Source: Alphaproteobacteria bacterium
GTDB taxonomy: Bacteria; Pseudomonadota; Alphaproteobacteria; Ferrovibrionales; Ferrovibrionaceae
Length of the DNA stretch: 60,863 nt
Direction: 5' to 3'
Assembly (NCBI GenBank): GCA_026126165.1
Contig: JAHCJR010000009.1
Location: 1 to 60,863 of the forward strand
Shown here: positions 24,364 to 32,448 of the stretch, one piece after another
How the letters are laid out: each line of letters starts with the position of its first letter
Position numbering within the stretch: position 1 is the first letter of the stretch
Position numbers and translations under genes: made by a program
Notes under the pieces: generated by a model
The model's input: the letters and a program-made list of their open reading frames with translations, nothing else
What the model was told of the DNA's origin: nothing
The model's database searches: none

Positions 24364-26206
24364 CGGCGCCGGCCTGCCTTGGGTCCTGGCGCGCGCGCAG
24401 GGCCTGCAGCAGGTTCCAGGCCAGCAGTTCGCCAAGTCGCTGTTCGCCGACAGGCTGGCGCAGAGTGCGCTGGATGATGTCGAGATCGGGCGCACCGTTG
24501 CCCTCCACCAGCACCGGCCCGGCCGGCGTGATGGCGATATCCCAGCCGATGATCGCGCGGTGGCCGAAAACACGATGCGCCCGCCGCGCCAGCGCCAGCG
24601 CTTCCGGCCAGCAGGGCAGCAGCCGTCCGGCGATCTGTGCATGGGAATCGGGATGTTCCCGCACCCAGCCGATGCCAGGGCGGAAGCCGAGATCGGTCGC
24701 CTCCCCCAGCCGGCCGCTGCCGAGATCGACCGCCGCGGCAATGCCGCCGGCATGGAAATTGTCGACCACGCGGTTGCGCCCGCGCGCCATCCTGAAGGCG
24801 GCGCCGACCGCTTCGAATTCGCCGGCCTCGGTGCGACAGGTGACCAGGCGCACCGTCGCCAGTGCGCCGTTGCTCAGGGCAGCGATGTCGGGGTGATTGA
24901 TCAGGCGTTCCTGCACCAGCAGCGCGCCGTTTCTCGACCGGGTGCGCCAGCGCGCGAGCAGCCGGTCCAGATCGGCCACCACGCCATCGGGATCGCGCGC
25001 CCGCCCTTGCCCCAGGAGATCCCATCGCTCTGCGCCGCGTCCGCCCTTGCCACGCACCGGCTTGACGAAGATGCCGCCGACCGGTGGCCCAAGCGCGTCC
25101 GCGCCACCACGCAGGATGCGACCCTCGCCGCAGGCCATCAGCAAACGGGCGACCGGGAGGCCGGCCGCCTCGCAGCGATCCTGGAAGTCGAGCTTGTCGG
25201 ACAGGTCGCGGGCAAGTGCCGGACGGAGCAGGCGATAGGTCGCGCCCTTGAGCACGCGCCGCGTCAGATACGCTCCGGCCCGGCTCTGGCGGCCAGCCCC
25301 ATACAACTCGAAGGCATAATACCAGGGTGCCGCGACGCCGTGCCGGCGCGCCAGGCGACCCTGCTCGCGGAACTGCGCCAGGCAACTCTTGCCGCTCAGC
25401 GCGCGCACATGCCGTCCGTTGCGCCAGGTCGCGAGCGCCGCCCAGCCGAGACACAGTCCCGGCCAGCATGCGGAGAGGGACCAGAGATGCCCCCGATCGA
25501 GTTTTTCGCCGGTCAGCAGCCGTTCGGCCAGGTAATAGCGGTGTGCCGCATGGATCCGCTCGAGCGGCCCCACCGCCGCCTCGGCCCGGCGCAGGAAGGC
25601 CCGGCGCGGATCCAGCACCGTAAAGACGATGAGCCAGAGCAGACCGACAAGGTAGGTTTCGATGAACAGGAATTCCGATGCCTCGGTCACCACCAGCATC
25701 TTGTCAAGGCCGATGCCGAACAGCGCCGCCAGCTCGACTTCGTAGAGGTCGATCAGGTTCGAGCTGCTCTGGAACAGGAATCCTGCAACCAGCAGCAGGC
25801 GAGCCGGTCGCGGCGCGCCGCGCGTACTGCCGGCCACGTAGATGCCGATGGGCGTCAGGATCCAGATTACGAGATCGTCATAATCCGCATCCGCCCACTC
25901 CCGCTCCATGCGCAGTAGAACGTCGTCGGCGAACTCGTTGACGGCGAGTACGGCCAGCAGTGTCGCGAGCAGCGCCCAGAACAACCGCCGCAGGTTCGTA
26001 TCCCGCGAAGATGCGGCCATCAGGCCGGACATGACCAGGGCGACGAGATAGCCAAGGCCGTTGATCTCGTTCAGCAGCAGAAGTTCGTCCGGCACGGTGC
26101 TGGAAAACAGGTAGGTAACGCCGGCCAGAAGCAAAGCGATGCCGAGCGCGAAGGCCAGGATCGCCCCCATCTCCGGCTCGATCGCAATGACCCTCCCTCG
26201 GCGCAT
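24326..26206 (-). CDS. Membrane protein with C-terminal sugar-transfer-associated ATP-grasp domain
   Basis: 626 residues. The N-terminal 220 or so hold about six membrane spans (for example MGAILAFALGIALLLAGVTY). The C-terminal 400 are an ATP-grasp fold of the ATPgrasp_ST type: DLSDKLDFQDRCEAAGLPVA, GIFVKPVRGKGGRG (ATP loop), LLVQERLINHPDIAALS, VDNFHAGGIAAAVDL, IIGWDIAITPAGPVLVEGNG with the metal-binding Glu and Asn. These domains are linked to extracellular glycan or peptide-like ligation, but no activity is assigned. GGGGGAAC lies before the ATG. It is transcribed alone between the lipoprotein and permease genes. Confidence 0.82.
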   Translation of the reverse strand: MRRGRVIAIEPEMGAILAFALGIALLLAGVTYLFSSTVPDELLLLNEINGLGYLVALVMSGLMAASSRDTNLRRLFWALLATLLAVLAVNEFADDVLLRMEREWADADYDDLVIWILTPIGIYVAGSTRGAPRPARLLLVAGFLFQSSSNLIDLYEVELAALFGIGLDKMLVVTEASEFLFIETYLVGLLWLIVFTVLDPRRAFLRRAEAAVGPLERIHAAHRYYLAERLLTGEKLDRGHLWSLSACWPGLCLGWAALATWRNGRHVRALSGKSCLAQFREQGRLARRHGVAAPWYYAFELYGAGRQSRAGAYLTRRVLKGATYRLLRPALARDLSDKLDFQDRCEAAGLPVARLLMACGEGRILRGGADALGPPVGGIFVKPVRGKGGRGAERWDLLGQGRARDPDGVVADLDRLLARWRTRSRNGALLVQERLINHPDIAALSNGALATVRLVTCRTEAGEFEAVGAAFRMARGRNRVVDNFHAGGIAAAVDLGSGRLGEATDLGFRPGIGWVREHPDSHAQIAGRLLPCWPEALALARRAHRVFGHRAIIGWDIAITPAGPVLVEGNGAPDLDIIQRTLRQPVGEQRLGELLAWNLLQALRARQDPRQAGAVSDAAARSGRRA

Positions 26207-26287
26207 TGGTTCCCCCGAATCGTCCGGCAGCCCGTTAGCCTTTCCGAGTCTCGCACAACTGCGGGTACAGAGAAAGGCCGGCGCTTC

Positions 26288-28129
26288 TCAGGGCGCGGAG
26301 TGGAAGGGAAACACCAGCGGCACCAGCAGGACGACCGTTACCAGGACAATGATGGCGAACGGCGTCCCCACCCGGACGAAATCGCCGAACCGGTATCCGC
26401 CGGGGCCGACCACCAGCGTGTTGACCGGGGAGGAGACCGGCGTCATGAACGCGGCCGATGCAGCCAGCGCCACCGTCATGGCGAATGGATGGGGGGAGAG
26501 GCCGAGTTCGGCCGCCAGCGCGAGCGCGACCGGCGCCATGAGCACCGCCGTCGCCGTGTTGGAGATGAACAGGCTGAGCAGGGCTGTCACGACGAACACC
26601 GCAGCCAGCGCCAGCCGCGGCGCGACCTCGCCAACCACGTCTCGCAAGAGTCCGGCCGCGAGCTCGATGCCCCCGGTATTCTGCAGCGCCAGCGAGAATG
26701 GCAGCATGCCGACGATCAGGATCAGGCTCTGCCAGTGGATCGACCGGTAGGCCGCATTCATGTCGATGCAGCGGAACAGACCGAGCAGGAGACAGCCGAG
26801 CAGCGCCGCCAGCACGTTCGGGACCAGGCCCGAGACCATCAGCGCCACCACCAGCGCAAGAATCCCAATTGCCACCGGCGCGCCGGATGGAACGGCCACG
26901 ATCTCGTCCATTTCCATGGGCATCTCGAGCGGCAGCAGATCCTGCCGGTTGCGCTGAAGCCGGCGAATGGCGCGCCAGGGACCGGTCACGAGCAGCGTGT
27001 CGCCGACCTTGAGCACCTCGTCGAGCAGGCCTTCGCGCCAGGGCTTTCCCGCCCGCTTCATGCCGATCACGGTCAGGCCATGGACGGAGCGGAATGCGCT
27101 GCCGACCAGCGTCCGTCCAACAAGAGCGGAATTGGCAGGGATCATCACTTCCGCCATGCCGATCGCCTGCGACAGATCGGAGAAGTAGGCCCCGGCAAGC
27201 GTGAGCAGCTTGAGGCGCGCCCGCGCCGCGAGCCCGGCCAGATCGAACTCCGCCCGCGGCAAATCGAGAAACAGCACATCGCCCGCCGCCAGTTCCGTTT
27301 CCGGCCGCGGCTGCACGACCGAACTTGTGAATCGGTGCTGGCGTTCGATGGCCACGATGTTGATGCCCGATGTCGCCCGCAGGTCGAGTTCCTCCAGCCG
27401 GCGGCCGATCCAGGGCGAACCGGGCTCGATCGCCAGCCGGTGTTCCCGCCCGACAAGCCCGTATTCCTCGATCCAGCGGGCGAAGCTTGGCCGACCGATC
27501 GTGCGCGCGGCCGGCGCCCGTTCCGGCCCGAGCCAGCGGCGCGCGAAGAGCATGTACAGGATGCCGAGCAGCAGGACCGGCAGCCCGAATGGCGTGAAGG
27601 CGAAGAAGTGGAACCCGTCGCTGCCCTGCCGGACGAGCTCGCCATGGACCACCAGATTGGGTGCCGTCGCCACCAGCGTCATCATGCCGCTGATCAGCGC
27701 CGCGACGCTCAGCGGCATCATCAGCCGCCCTGGCGCGATATCCGCGCCCCGCGCCACGCGCAGCACGATCGGAATGAAGATCGCCACCACGCCGGTGGAA
27801 CTCATCACCGAGCCGATGCCGGCGACCGCGATCATGAGCAGCACGATCAGCCGTGCCTCGCTCCGCCCCGCATGACGGATCAGCAGGTCGCCGACGCGCT
27901 GGGCGACGCCGGTGCGCACCAGCCCCTCCCCCAGGACGAACAGGGCCGCGATCAGGATGATGTTGGGATCGCTGAAGCCGGACAGCGCTTCCGGCAGAGA
28001 GATTACGCCGGTCAGCGGCAGCGCCGTCATCATGATCAGAGCCACCACGTCCATGCGCGGCCGGTTCGCGGCGAACATGGCGATGGTGAGGCCGAGCAGG
28101 CCGAGAACGATCGCAAGCTCGCTGGTCAT
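26288..28129 (-). CDS. SLC13-family permease with RCK_C domains
   Basis: 613 residues. Membrane halves flank a soluble centre. The N-half has FSDPNIILIAALFVLGEGLV and GSVMSSTGVVAIFIPIVLRV; the C-half has LLSLFISNTATAVLMAPVAL, the permease motif of CitMHS/SLC13 carriers. The middle (about 205-375) carries two RCK_C/TrkA-C modules (IERQHRFTSSVV...ELAAGDVLFL and KVGDTLLVTGPW). Such proteins take up sulfate, dicarboxylates or related anions with sodium. It is co-oriented with the glutathione transferase gene 37 bases upstream. Confidence 0.9.
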   Translation of the reverse strand: MTSELAIVLGLLGLTIAMFAANRPRMDVVALIMMTALPLTGVISLPEALSGFSDPNIILIAALFVLGEGLVRTGVAQRVGDLLIRHAGRSEARLIVLLMIAVAGIGSVMSSTGVVAIFIPIVLRVARGADIAPGRLMMPLSVAALISGMMTLVATAPNLVVHGELVRQGSDGFHFFAFTPFGLPVLLLGILYMLFARRWLGPERAPAARTIGRPSFARWIEEYGLVGREHRLAIEPGSPWIGRRLEELDLRATSGINIVAIERQHRFTSSVVQPRPETELAAGDVLFLDLPRAEFDLAGLAARARLKLLTLAGAYFSDLSQAIGMAEVMIPANSALVGRTLVGSAFRSVHGLTVIGMKRAGKPWREGLLDEVLKVGDTLLVTGPWRAIRRLQRNRQDLLPLEMPMEMDEIVAVPSGAPVAIGILALVVALMVSGLVPNVLAALLGCLLLGLFRCIDMNAAYRSIHWQSLILIVGMLPFSLALQNTGGIELAAGLLRDVVGEVAPRLALAAVFVVTALLSLFISNTATAVLMAPVALALAAELGLSPHPFAMTVALAASAAFMTPVSSPVNTLVVGPGGYRFGDFVRVGTPFAIIVLVTVVLLVPLVFPFHSAP

Positions 28130-28166
28130 CGGTTCCGCACTGGCCTGTCTCCGTTTCCCCTGCCGG

Positions 28167-28826
28167 TCAATCCCGCTCCGGCGCGCCGAGCGGAAACAGG
28201 GGACGGAAGGGCCGCGCCTCCTCGACCGCGCGGGCGAAGGAGGGACGCCCCAGCAGCCGCGTGCGATAGGCCCGCAACGCCGTCAGCGCCGCCGGGATGG
28301 GATGCACCCAGTCGGCATAGAAGAGGGACGGCGCGGCGGCACAATCGGCCATGGTGAAGTCCTCGCCCGCAGCCCAGTTTCGCCCGACGAGGCGCGTTTC
28401 CAGCCAGCCATAGGCGCGGCCGAGCTTTTCCACCGAGCGTTCCAGTCCCTCCCGCCGCCGGGCCGCGTCGCCGGTCAGCGCTCCGTCCACCGCGTGCTGC
28501 GCCGCGTCCATCACATGCAGATCGAAGAAGCGGTCGAGAAAACGAACCTCCAGCGCGGCCAGCGGCGCCTCGGGCAACAGGCGCACCGGCCCCGGATGCA
28601 CGAGCTGCAGGTACTCGATGATGATGCTGGTCTCGGCGATGTCACGCGCGCCATCCACCAGCAGCGGAAACTTGGAAAGCGGCCAGCGCCGCCGCCACTC
28701 CGCCACATGCTGGGGCGTGTCCGGCCCGATGGTGCGGAACTCAAACCGCGTCGCGTTCTCGTAGAGCGCGATCAGCACCTTCTGCGTATAGGACGAAAAG
28801 GGGTGGCCATAGAGCAGCAGCGACAA
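28167..28826 (-). CDS. Glutathione S-transferase family protein
   Basis: 219 residues. The thioredoxin-like N-domain reads SLLLYGHPFSSYTQKVLIAL and has the glutathione-site motif VDGARDIAETSIIIEYL. The helical C-domain has the N-capping region WAAGEDFTMADCAAAPSLFY. Start is TTG at 28826 with GGGAGG seven bases upstream. It conjugates glutathione or acts as a peroxidase or isomerase; the substrate is unknown. Transcribed ahead of the SLC13 permease. Confidence 0.9.
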   Translation of the reverse strand: MSLLLYGHPFSSYTQKVLIALYENATRFEFRTIGPDTPQHVAEWRRRWPLSKFPLLVDGARDIAETSIIIEYLQLVHPGPVRLLPEAPLAALEVRFLDRFFDLHVMDAAQHAVDGALTGDAARRREGLERSVEKLGRAYGWLETRLVGRNWAAGEDFTMADCAAAPSLFYADWVHPIPAALTALRAYRTRLLGRPSFARAVEEARPFRPLFPLGAPERD

Positions 28827-28986
28827 GACCAGACCTCCCGCAGGGACCGCTCGAATCTTGAAAGTGGTTGCAACAATACCGCGACCGGCGGCCGATGCTT
28901 GATATTTGCGGCCCTGGCGCCGGACGGAGTCATCCGGTTCATGGACTTGTTCCGCCGCCCATCTCTCCGGGTCGGACAGAGGCTAT

Positions 28987-29005
28987 GTGGCGCGCCCGGC
29001 AGGAC
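28987..29005. repeat. Left att-like direct repeat (tRNA-Arg 3' end fragment)
   Basis: GTGGCGCGCCCGGCAGGAC is identical to 31390-31408, which is the CCA end and part of the T-arm of tRNA-Arg(TCT). A degraded continuation (ACCTGC) follows. A 19-base duplication of a tRNA 3' end is what site-specific integration leaves, so it marks the left edge of a 2.4-kb insertion. Confidence 0.7.
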
Positions 29006-29123
29006 GAGATTTCAACCTGCTATGCGGTTGTTTTTATTCGGTGATTTGTTCTTCCGGGAAGATGACGGGGAATCATGTCAAGTGCGGCAGAGATAAGCCT
29101 GGCGTCGGTTCTTTATAATTTTG
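29006..29123. other. Gene-free left end of the tRNA-Arg insertion
   Basis: AT-rich compared with the rest of the window. I see no gene in it. It joins the left att-like repeat to the promoter of the HipA-like gene. Confidence 0.4.
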
Positions 29124-29140
29124 CCGTATGTGTCATACGG
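29124..29140. promoter_or_regulatory. Operator 1 of the HipA-like gene
   Basis: CCGTATGTGTCATACGG is a perfect inverted repeat (CCGTATG/CATACGG). Its core CGTAT-N5-ATACG recurs in operator 2. It lies just upstream of the -35 box. Confidence 0.65.
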
Positions 29141-29155
29141 GAAAGTTTGAATTCC

Positions 29156-29184
29156 TTGACTGGCCTACCCTCGTTTTTTAACTT
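29156..29184 (+). promoter_or_regulatory. Sigma-70-type promoter of the HipA-like gene
   Basis: TTGACT (29156-29161), a 17-base spacer and TAACTT (29179-29184). Predicted start is near 29191, inside operator 2, giving a leader of about 26 bases with no clear ribosome site. Confidence 0.6.
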
Positions 29185-29187
29185 TCT

Positions 29188-29202
29188 CGTATCTGATATA
29201 CG
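29188..29202. promoter_or_regulatory. Operator 2 of the HipA-like gene
   Basis: CGTATCTGATATACG has the same CGTAT-N5-ATACG build as operator 1. The centres are 63 bases apart, six helical turns, so both lie on one face of the DNA and bracket the promoter. A further palindrome TGTAAGTTACA (29203-29213) follows directly. Confidence 0.65.
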
Positions 29203-29216
29203 TGTAAGTTACATTT

Positions 29217-31055
29217 ATGGCCATACACCTTGTAGGCGAGACCATCGACAAGACCCGAAGCCACTATCTGGCCCGGCAAGGCCGACTGGTGCCGTTGATG
29301 CGTGGCATCTATGTCGATGCCGAGGACGATGCGGACGTGGCGATCATGCGGCACGCCGTGCGCGTCGCCCACTATCTCTATCCACGCGCCTATCTCTCCG
29401 GCGCAAGTGCCGTGCTTCTCGGCCCTGCACGGGACGGTCGCCTTTTCTTGAGCGGCAGACGAAACCAGCGCACCCGCTTGCGGTCGCTGGAAATCATTCA
29501 GAACACGGCGCCGGAGCATCCGTCGATCGCGCCTGCCGTGATCGACGACGGCATGGGCGAATTCCGGATCGACGTATCTTCCATCAGGCAGCGTTTCCTG
29601 GAAGCCTTCAGGATCAGGAGCGAGCATGCCGCGGCGCTCGACGACGCGATGCGGGACCAGATCGCGCAACGTCTGGTCGAAGAATATGGGACGCCACAAG
29701 GGGCTGCCGACGCCGTTTGGACACTTGCGCGCGAGAACCAATGGTACCGCGAAGGCGAGCATGCCGAACGGTTTCTCCTGCGCCGCCCAGCCTCCCGGCC
29801 GGTGCGGAACGAAGCGGCCATCGATCTTACGGTCGCGTGGCACGGCGCGCCCCTTGGGCGTCTTACCCATGACGGCTTTGAATGGCGCTGGCTCGACGGG
29901 GACTGGCGCGGTCCACCCCTGATCCGGCAGACGACACCCGGCAAACTGCCGCCCTTTATCGTCTCCCTGCTGCCCGAAGGCTGGCTCAGATCCGTGCTTC
30001 ACGACCGCGACGAACGCGCGCTCCTGAAATCCGGGCGGCGCTATATGTCGAACATAACCATCGCAGAGCGCCCTGGTGAACTTGCCAACCTGGCCCCCGA
30101 TGTCCTGACGACATCTCTTGCGCGTTATTCGCTGGACGGCATTTTCACCGGCCAGTACGCCGGTCCCGGGCGCCGCCCGATCGAAGACAGTTTCGAACGT
30201 AATCTGGCCGCCATCTTCGCAAGCAGCGAAACGCCCCGCCTTTCTGGCATCCAGATCAAGGCCCCGATGTTCCTCGGCCCGGACGGCACGCTGACGGCCA
30301 GCACGAAAGAGCCCTTCACGCACATTCTCAAGCCCGCCGGCACCAGCGGATTTGAAATCCTGCCAATCGTCGAATGGCAGGCCCTCGCCTTGGGCGCGGC
30401 GGCGGGTTTCGAGACGCCGGCGATGGCGCTTGTCCCCATGCCGGACGGCATGCCTCCGGCGCTACTCGTCGAACGCTTCGACATCAGGACTGGAAACAAC
30501 GATAGGCGCCTGCTGGCGCTGGAGGATTTTTGCTCCGTCCTGGGACTGCCGACTGAAGCCAAATATGACGGGACGATGGAACGCGTTGCCCGCGCCGTGC
30601 GCCCGCTGTCAACCGCGCCCGATGAAGACCTGCTGATCGTCTTCAGGAGGGCACTGTTCGCGTGGCTGATCGCCGACGGCGACATGCACCTCAAAAATCT
30701 GGCGATCCTCAAGGTCGCCGAACCCGGAAGCGGGCGTTTCACAAGCGTCCGGATGGCGCCGCTTTACGACGCGGTAACAACACGCGTATTTCCGCGTCTT
30801 GCCCGCGATCGCATGGCGCTCAAGCTAGGCGGCAAGGACGACCGCCTGCGCCGGTCCGACTTCAGGTCGTTTGCGGGTACTGCCGGGCTCAAGGCGGCGG
30901 CGGCCGACGACGCCATCGACCAGATGATCCGCGCACTCGGAGCCGCCCTGGACACCCTCACGCTTCCTGCGCTGCTCGCAAACTCCCGGGTGGCGGTCGA
31001 AGCCATTGCCCGAATACAGCGCCTTGTCAGGGAGCGTATTGATAAGCTGACGTAG
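29217..31055 (+). CDS. HipA-like kinase with N-terminal AbiEi-like winged-helix domain
   Basis: 612 residues. The first 170 or so resemble AbiEi-type antitoxin regulators: SHYLARQGRLVPLMRGIYVD is the winged helix ending in the RG-Y motif, followed by YPRAYLSGASAVLLGP. From about 190 on it is a HipA kinase: an N-subdomain (LTVAWHGAPLGRLTHDGFEW, LPPFIVSLLPEGWLR), then THILKPAGTSGFEILPIVEW, ALLVERFDI, FAWLIADGDMHLKNLAI (catalytic HxxN-like loop) and MAPLYDAVTTR (the metal Asp). HipA enzymes phosphorylate glutamyl-tRNA synthetase or related targets. No separate hipB gene is present; the fused winged helix and two operators around the promoter suggest that the protein controls its own gene. Confidence 0.85.
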   Translation: MAIHLVGETIDKTRSHYLARQGRLVPLMRGIYVDAEDDADVAIMRHAVRVAHYLYPRAYLSGASAVLLGPARDGRLFLSGRRNQRTRLRSLEIIQNTAPEHPSIAPAVIDDGMGEFRIDVSSIRQRFLEAFRIRSEHAAALDDAMRDQIAQRLVEEYGTPQGAADAVWTLARENQWYREGEHAERFLLRRPASRPVRNEAAIDLTVAWHGAPLGRLTHDGFEWRWLDGDWRGPPLIRQTTPGKLPPFIVSLLPEGWLRSVLHDRDERALLKSGRRYMSNITIAERPGELANLAPDVLTTSLARYSLDGIFTGQYAGPGRRPIEDSFERNLAAIFASSETPRLSGIQIKAPMFLGPDGTLTASTKEPFTHILKPAGTSGFEILPIVEWQALALGAAAGFETPAMALVPMPDGMPPALLVERFDIRTGNNDRRLLALEDFCSVLGLPTEAKYDGTMERVARAVRPLSTAPDEDLLIVFRRALFAWLIADGDMHLKNLAILKVAEPGSGRFTSVRMAPLYDAVTTRVFPRLARDRMALKLGGKDDRLRRSDFRSFAGTAGLKAAAADDAIDQMIRALGAALDTLTLPALLANSRVAVEAIARIQRLVRERIDKLT

Positions 31056-31118
31056 AACACCGGATACCGCTGGAAAAAAGCATCCTCGACTTTGGACAAT
31101 TCGGCATCCGACAACAGA

Positions 31119-31346
31119 CACGACCGGGATGTACTCGTGACCGCCTGCGGGCGTCTCTGCCCGCATCGCAAGAAGATCAACGTCTCGACCGTGCTCGCCG
31201 GGCAAAAGCGCGGAATCAAGGAAGTCGACGAGGGAATCTGGCTCGTCTCATTCATGCATTACGATCTTGGATTTATCGACTTGGAACAGAGAACCTTGCA
31301 ACCAACAGACAACCCCTGCGGCCCAGGGGTGTCACCCATGTCTTAG
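31119..31346 (+). pseudogene. IS481-family transposase C-terminal remnant
   Basis: Only the last 75 or so residues remain: RDVLVTACGRLCPHRKKINV, then STVLAGQKRGIKEVDEGIWL, VSFMHYDLGFIDLEQRTL and a VSPMS ending. This is the conserved tail of many IS481-type integrase-core transposases. The catalytic DDE domain and left end are gone. An open frame extends upstream to a TTG at 31092, but I regard that part as unrelated sequence. Lies 63 bases after the HipA-like gene. Confidence 0.7.
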
Positions 31347-31385
31347 GAACAATCTGTTACCTATGTCTCCGGACTGGACAAGGCA
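31347..31385. mobile_element. Right end of the IS481-like remnant
   Basis: After the transposase stop, CTGTTACCTATGTCTCCGG repeats the ACCCATGTCT pattern just before it, as I recall from the right end of these elements. No matching left inverted repeat was found, so the element is a dead fragment. Confidence 0.4.
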
Positions 31386-31389
31386 GCGA

Positions 31390-31408
31390 GTGGCGCGCCC
31401 GGCAGGAC
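31390..31408. repeat. Right att-like direct repeat (within tRNA-Arg)
   Basis: GTGGCGCGCCCGGCAGGAC, identical to 28987-29005. It is the 3' end of the intact tRNA-Arg gene (reading leftward), so integration would have kept the tRNA functional. Confidence 0.7.
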
Positions 31409-31467
31409 TCGAACCTGCGACCCCAAGCTTAGAAGGCTCGTGCTCTATCCGGCTGAGCTACGGGCGC
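31391..31467 (-). tRNA. tRNA-Arg (anticodon TCT)
   Basis: Cloverleaf on the minus strand: acceptor GCGCCCG/CGGGCGC, D-arm GCTCAGCCGGATAGAGC, anticodon arm CGAGC-CTTCTAA-GCTTG with TCT at positions 34-36, T-arm GCAGG-TTCGAGT-CCTGC, discriminator G, and an encoded CCA (31391-31393). Reads AGA codons. Confidence 0.96.
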
Positions 31468-31508
31468 GCGGGCGGCGGAGCGATGGCGCGCGCCGCCGGG
31501 TCGGAAAA

Positions 31509-31802
31509 CTATTTGAGCCGAGTGTAACTGAAATTGTCGGCATAGGCGCGCCGCCGCTGCACCGGCAGGCGCGGCATCTCCACCTCGTACTCGATGCCGT
31601 GCTTGCGGGCATAGGCAATGGCGGCTTCCCGGCTCTCGAACTCGAGCCGGACCTGGCCGCGCGTGTCGCGCGAACCGGTCCACCCCATCAGCGGCTCGAC
31701 GAAGCGCGCCTCGGCCGGCTCGTATTCAAGCCGCCATTTCCGCGTCAGGGCCCGGCCTGACTGCATCGCCGTCTTTGCCGGCAGGTAGATCCGCGCCTTC
31801 AT
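31509..31802 (-). CDS. ETC complex I subunit, NDUFS4-like
   Basis: 97 residues, MKARIYLPAKTAMQSGRALTRK leading to EPLMGWTGSRDTRGQVRLEF and ending YADNFSYTRLK. This is the short alphaproteobacterial relative of mitochondrial NDUFS4, an accessory subunit at the NADH-oxidising arm of complex I. The ATG at 31802 gives the family length; the longer frame runs into tRNA-Pro. It stands alone between two tRNA genes, as is common for this protein. Confidence 0.9.
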   Translation of the reverse strand: MKARIYLPAKTAMQSGRALTRKWRLEYEPAEARFVEPLMGWTGSRDTRGQVRLEFESREAAIAYARKHGIEYEVEMPRLPVQRRRAYADNFSYTRLK

Positions 31803-31867
31803 CTGAAGAATGTCTCCCAATTCATTACAGAAACTGGAATTTTCGCCATTCATCGCCGACGCCGGGC

Positions 31868-31944
31868 TGGTCGGGGCGACTGGATTCGAACCAGCGACCT
31901 GCTGCACCCAAAACAGCCGCTCCACCAGGCTGAGCTACGCCCCG
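31868..31944 (-). tRNA. tRNA-Pro (anticodon TGG)
   Basis: Acceptor CGGGGCG/CGCCCCG, D-arm GCTCAGCCTGGTGGAGC, anticodon arm GCTGT-TTTGGGT-GCAGC with TGG at positions 34-36, T-arm CTGG-TTCGAAT-CCAG, discriminator A, and an encoded CCA (31868-31870). Confidence 0.95.
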
Positions 31945-32007
31945 CGATCCGCCCGGCGCCGGGACCTTGCACATACACGAGGCGCCGGGGCTGGGCAAGG
32001 CGCTCCC

Positions 32008-32448
32008 CTATTCTTTGGCCCGCATCAGCGCGAAGATGCCGCTGCCCCCCATGATCTTCCGCCGGCCCGCCTGCAACTCGCCCTCGAGAAAGGCGAGCGA
32101 GCGGGTGATGCGCACCAGCCTTCCGCGCCCCTCGATCCAGTCGCCGAGCTTGGCCGGACCGACGAAATCGGTGACCAGCCGCACCGTGAAGCCGCGCCGG
32201 CCGCTCGCATGCTCCATCGCCGAGGAAAGCAGCATGTCCATGAAAGTCGCCAGCATGCCGCCATGCACGATGCTGACCCGGTTCAGATGCTTCTCGGCCA
32301 CGCGAAAGCCGAGCACCAGGCTGCCATCGGCTGGCCGCGACGCATAGAACGGGCCGGTCATGCCGGCGAAATGCGACTTGGCCTCCAGCTCGACGAAGCC
32401 TTCGGGCGGCGGATCGCCGAGACGACGGGAGGTGGCCGGTCCCCTCAC
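32008..32448 (-). CDS. PaaI-family hotdog thioesterase
   Basis: 146 residues. The hotdog pattern is VSIVHGGMLATFMDMLLSSA (the catalytic-region HGG and Asp) and RLVTDFVGPAKLGDWIEGRG. It hydrolyses acyl-CoA thioesters; the acyl chain is unknown. GTG at 32448 overlaps the stop of the DUF192 gene (GTGA), so the two are translationally coupled. The longer frame upstream overlaps that gene and is not used. Confidence 0.85.
   Translation of the reverse strand: MRGPATSRRLGDPPPEGFVELEAKSHFAGMTGPFYASRPADGSLVLGFRVAEKHLNRVSIVHGGMLATFMDMLLSSAMEHASGRRGFTVRLVTDFVGPAKLGDWIEGRGRLVRITRSLAFLEGELQAGRRKIMGGSGIFALMRAKE

Noticed and set aside
24560-25918. 452-codon frame on the plus strand
   Set aside because: Antisense shadow of the ATP-grasp protein.
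26300-28357. Long open frame (685 codons) on the plus strand
   Set aside because: It is the antisense shadow of the SLC13 permease and GST genes; the His/Arg/Gln-rich translation has no domain pattern, while the minus strand has clear membrane and RCK motifs.
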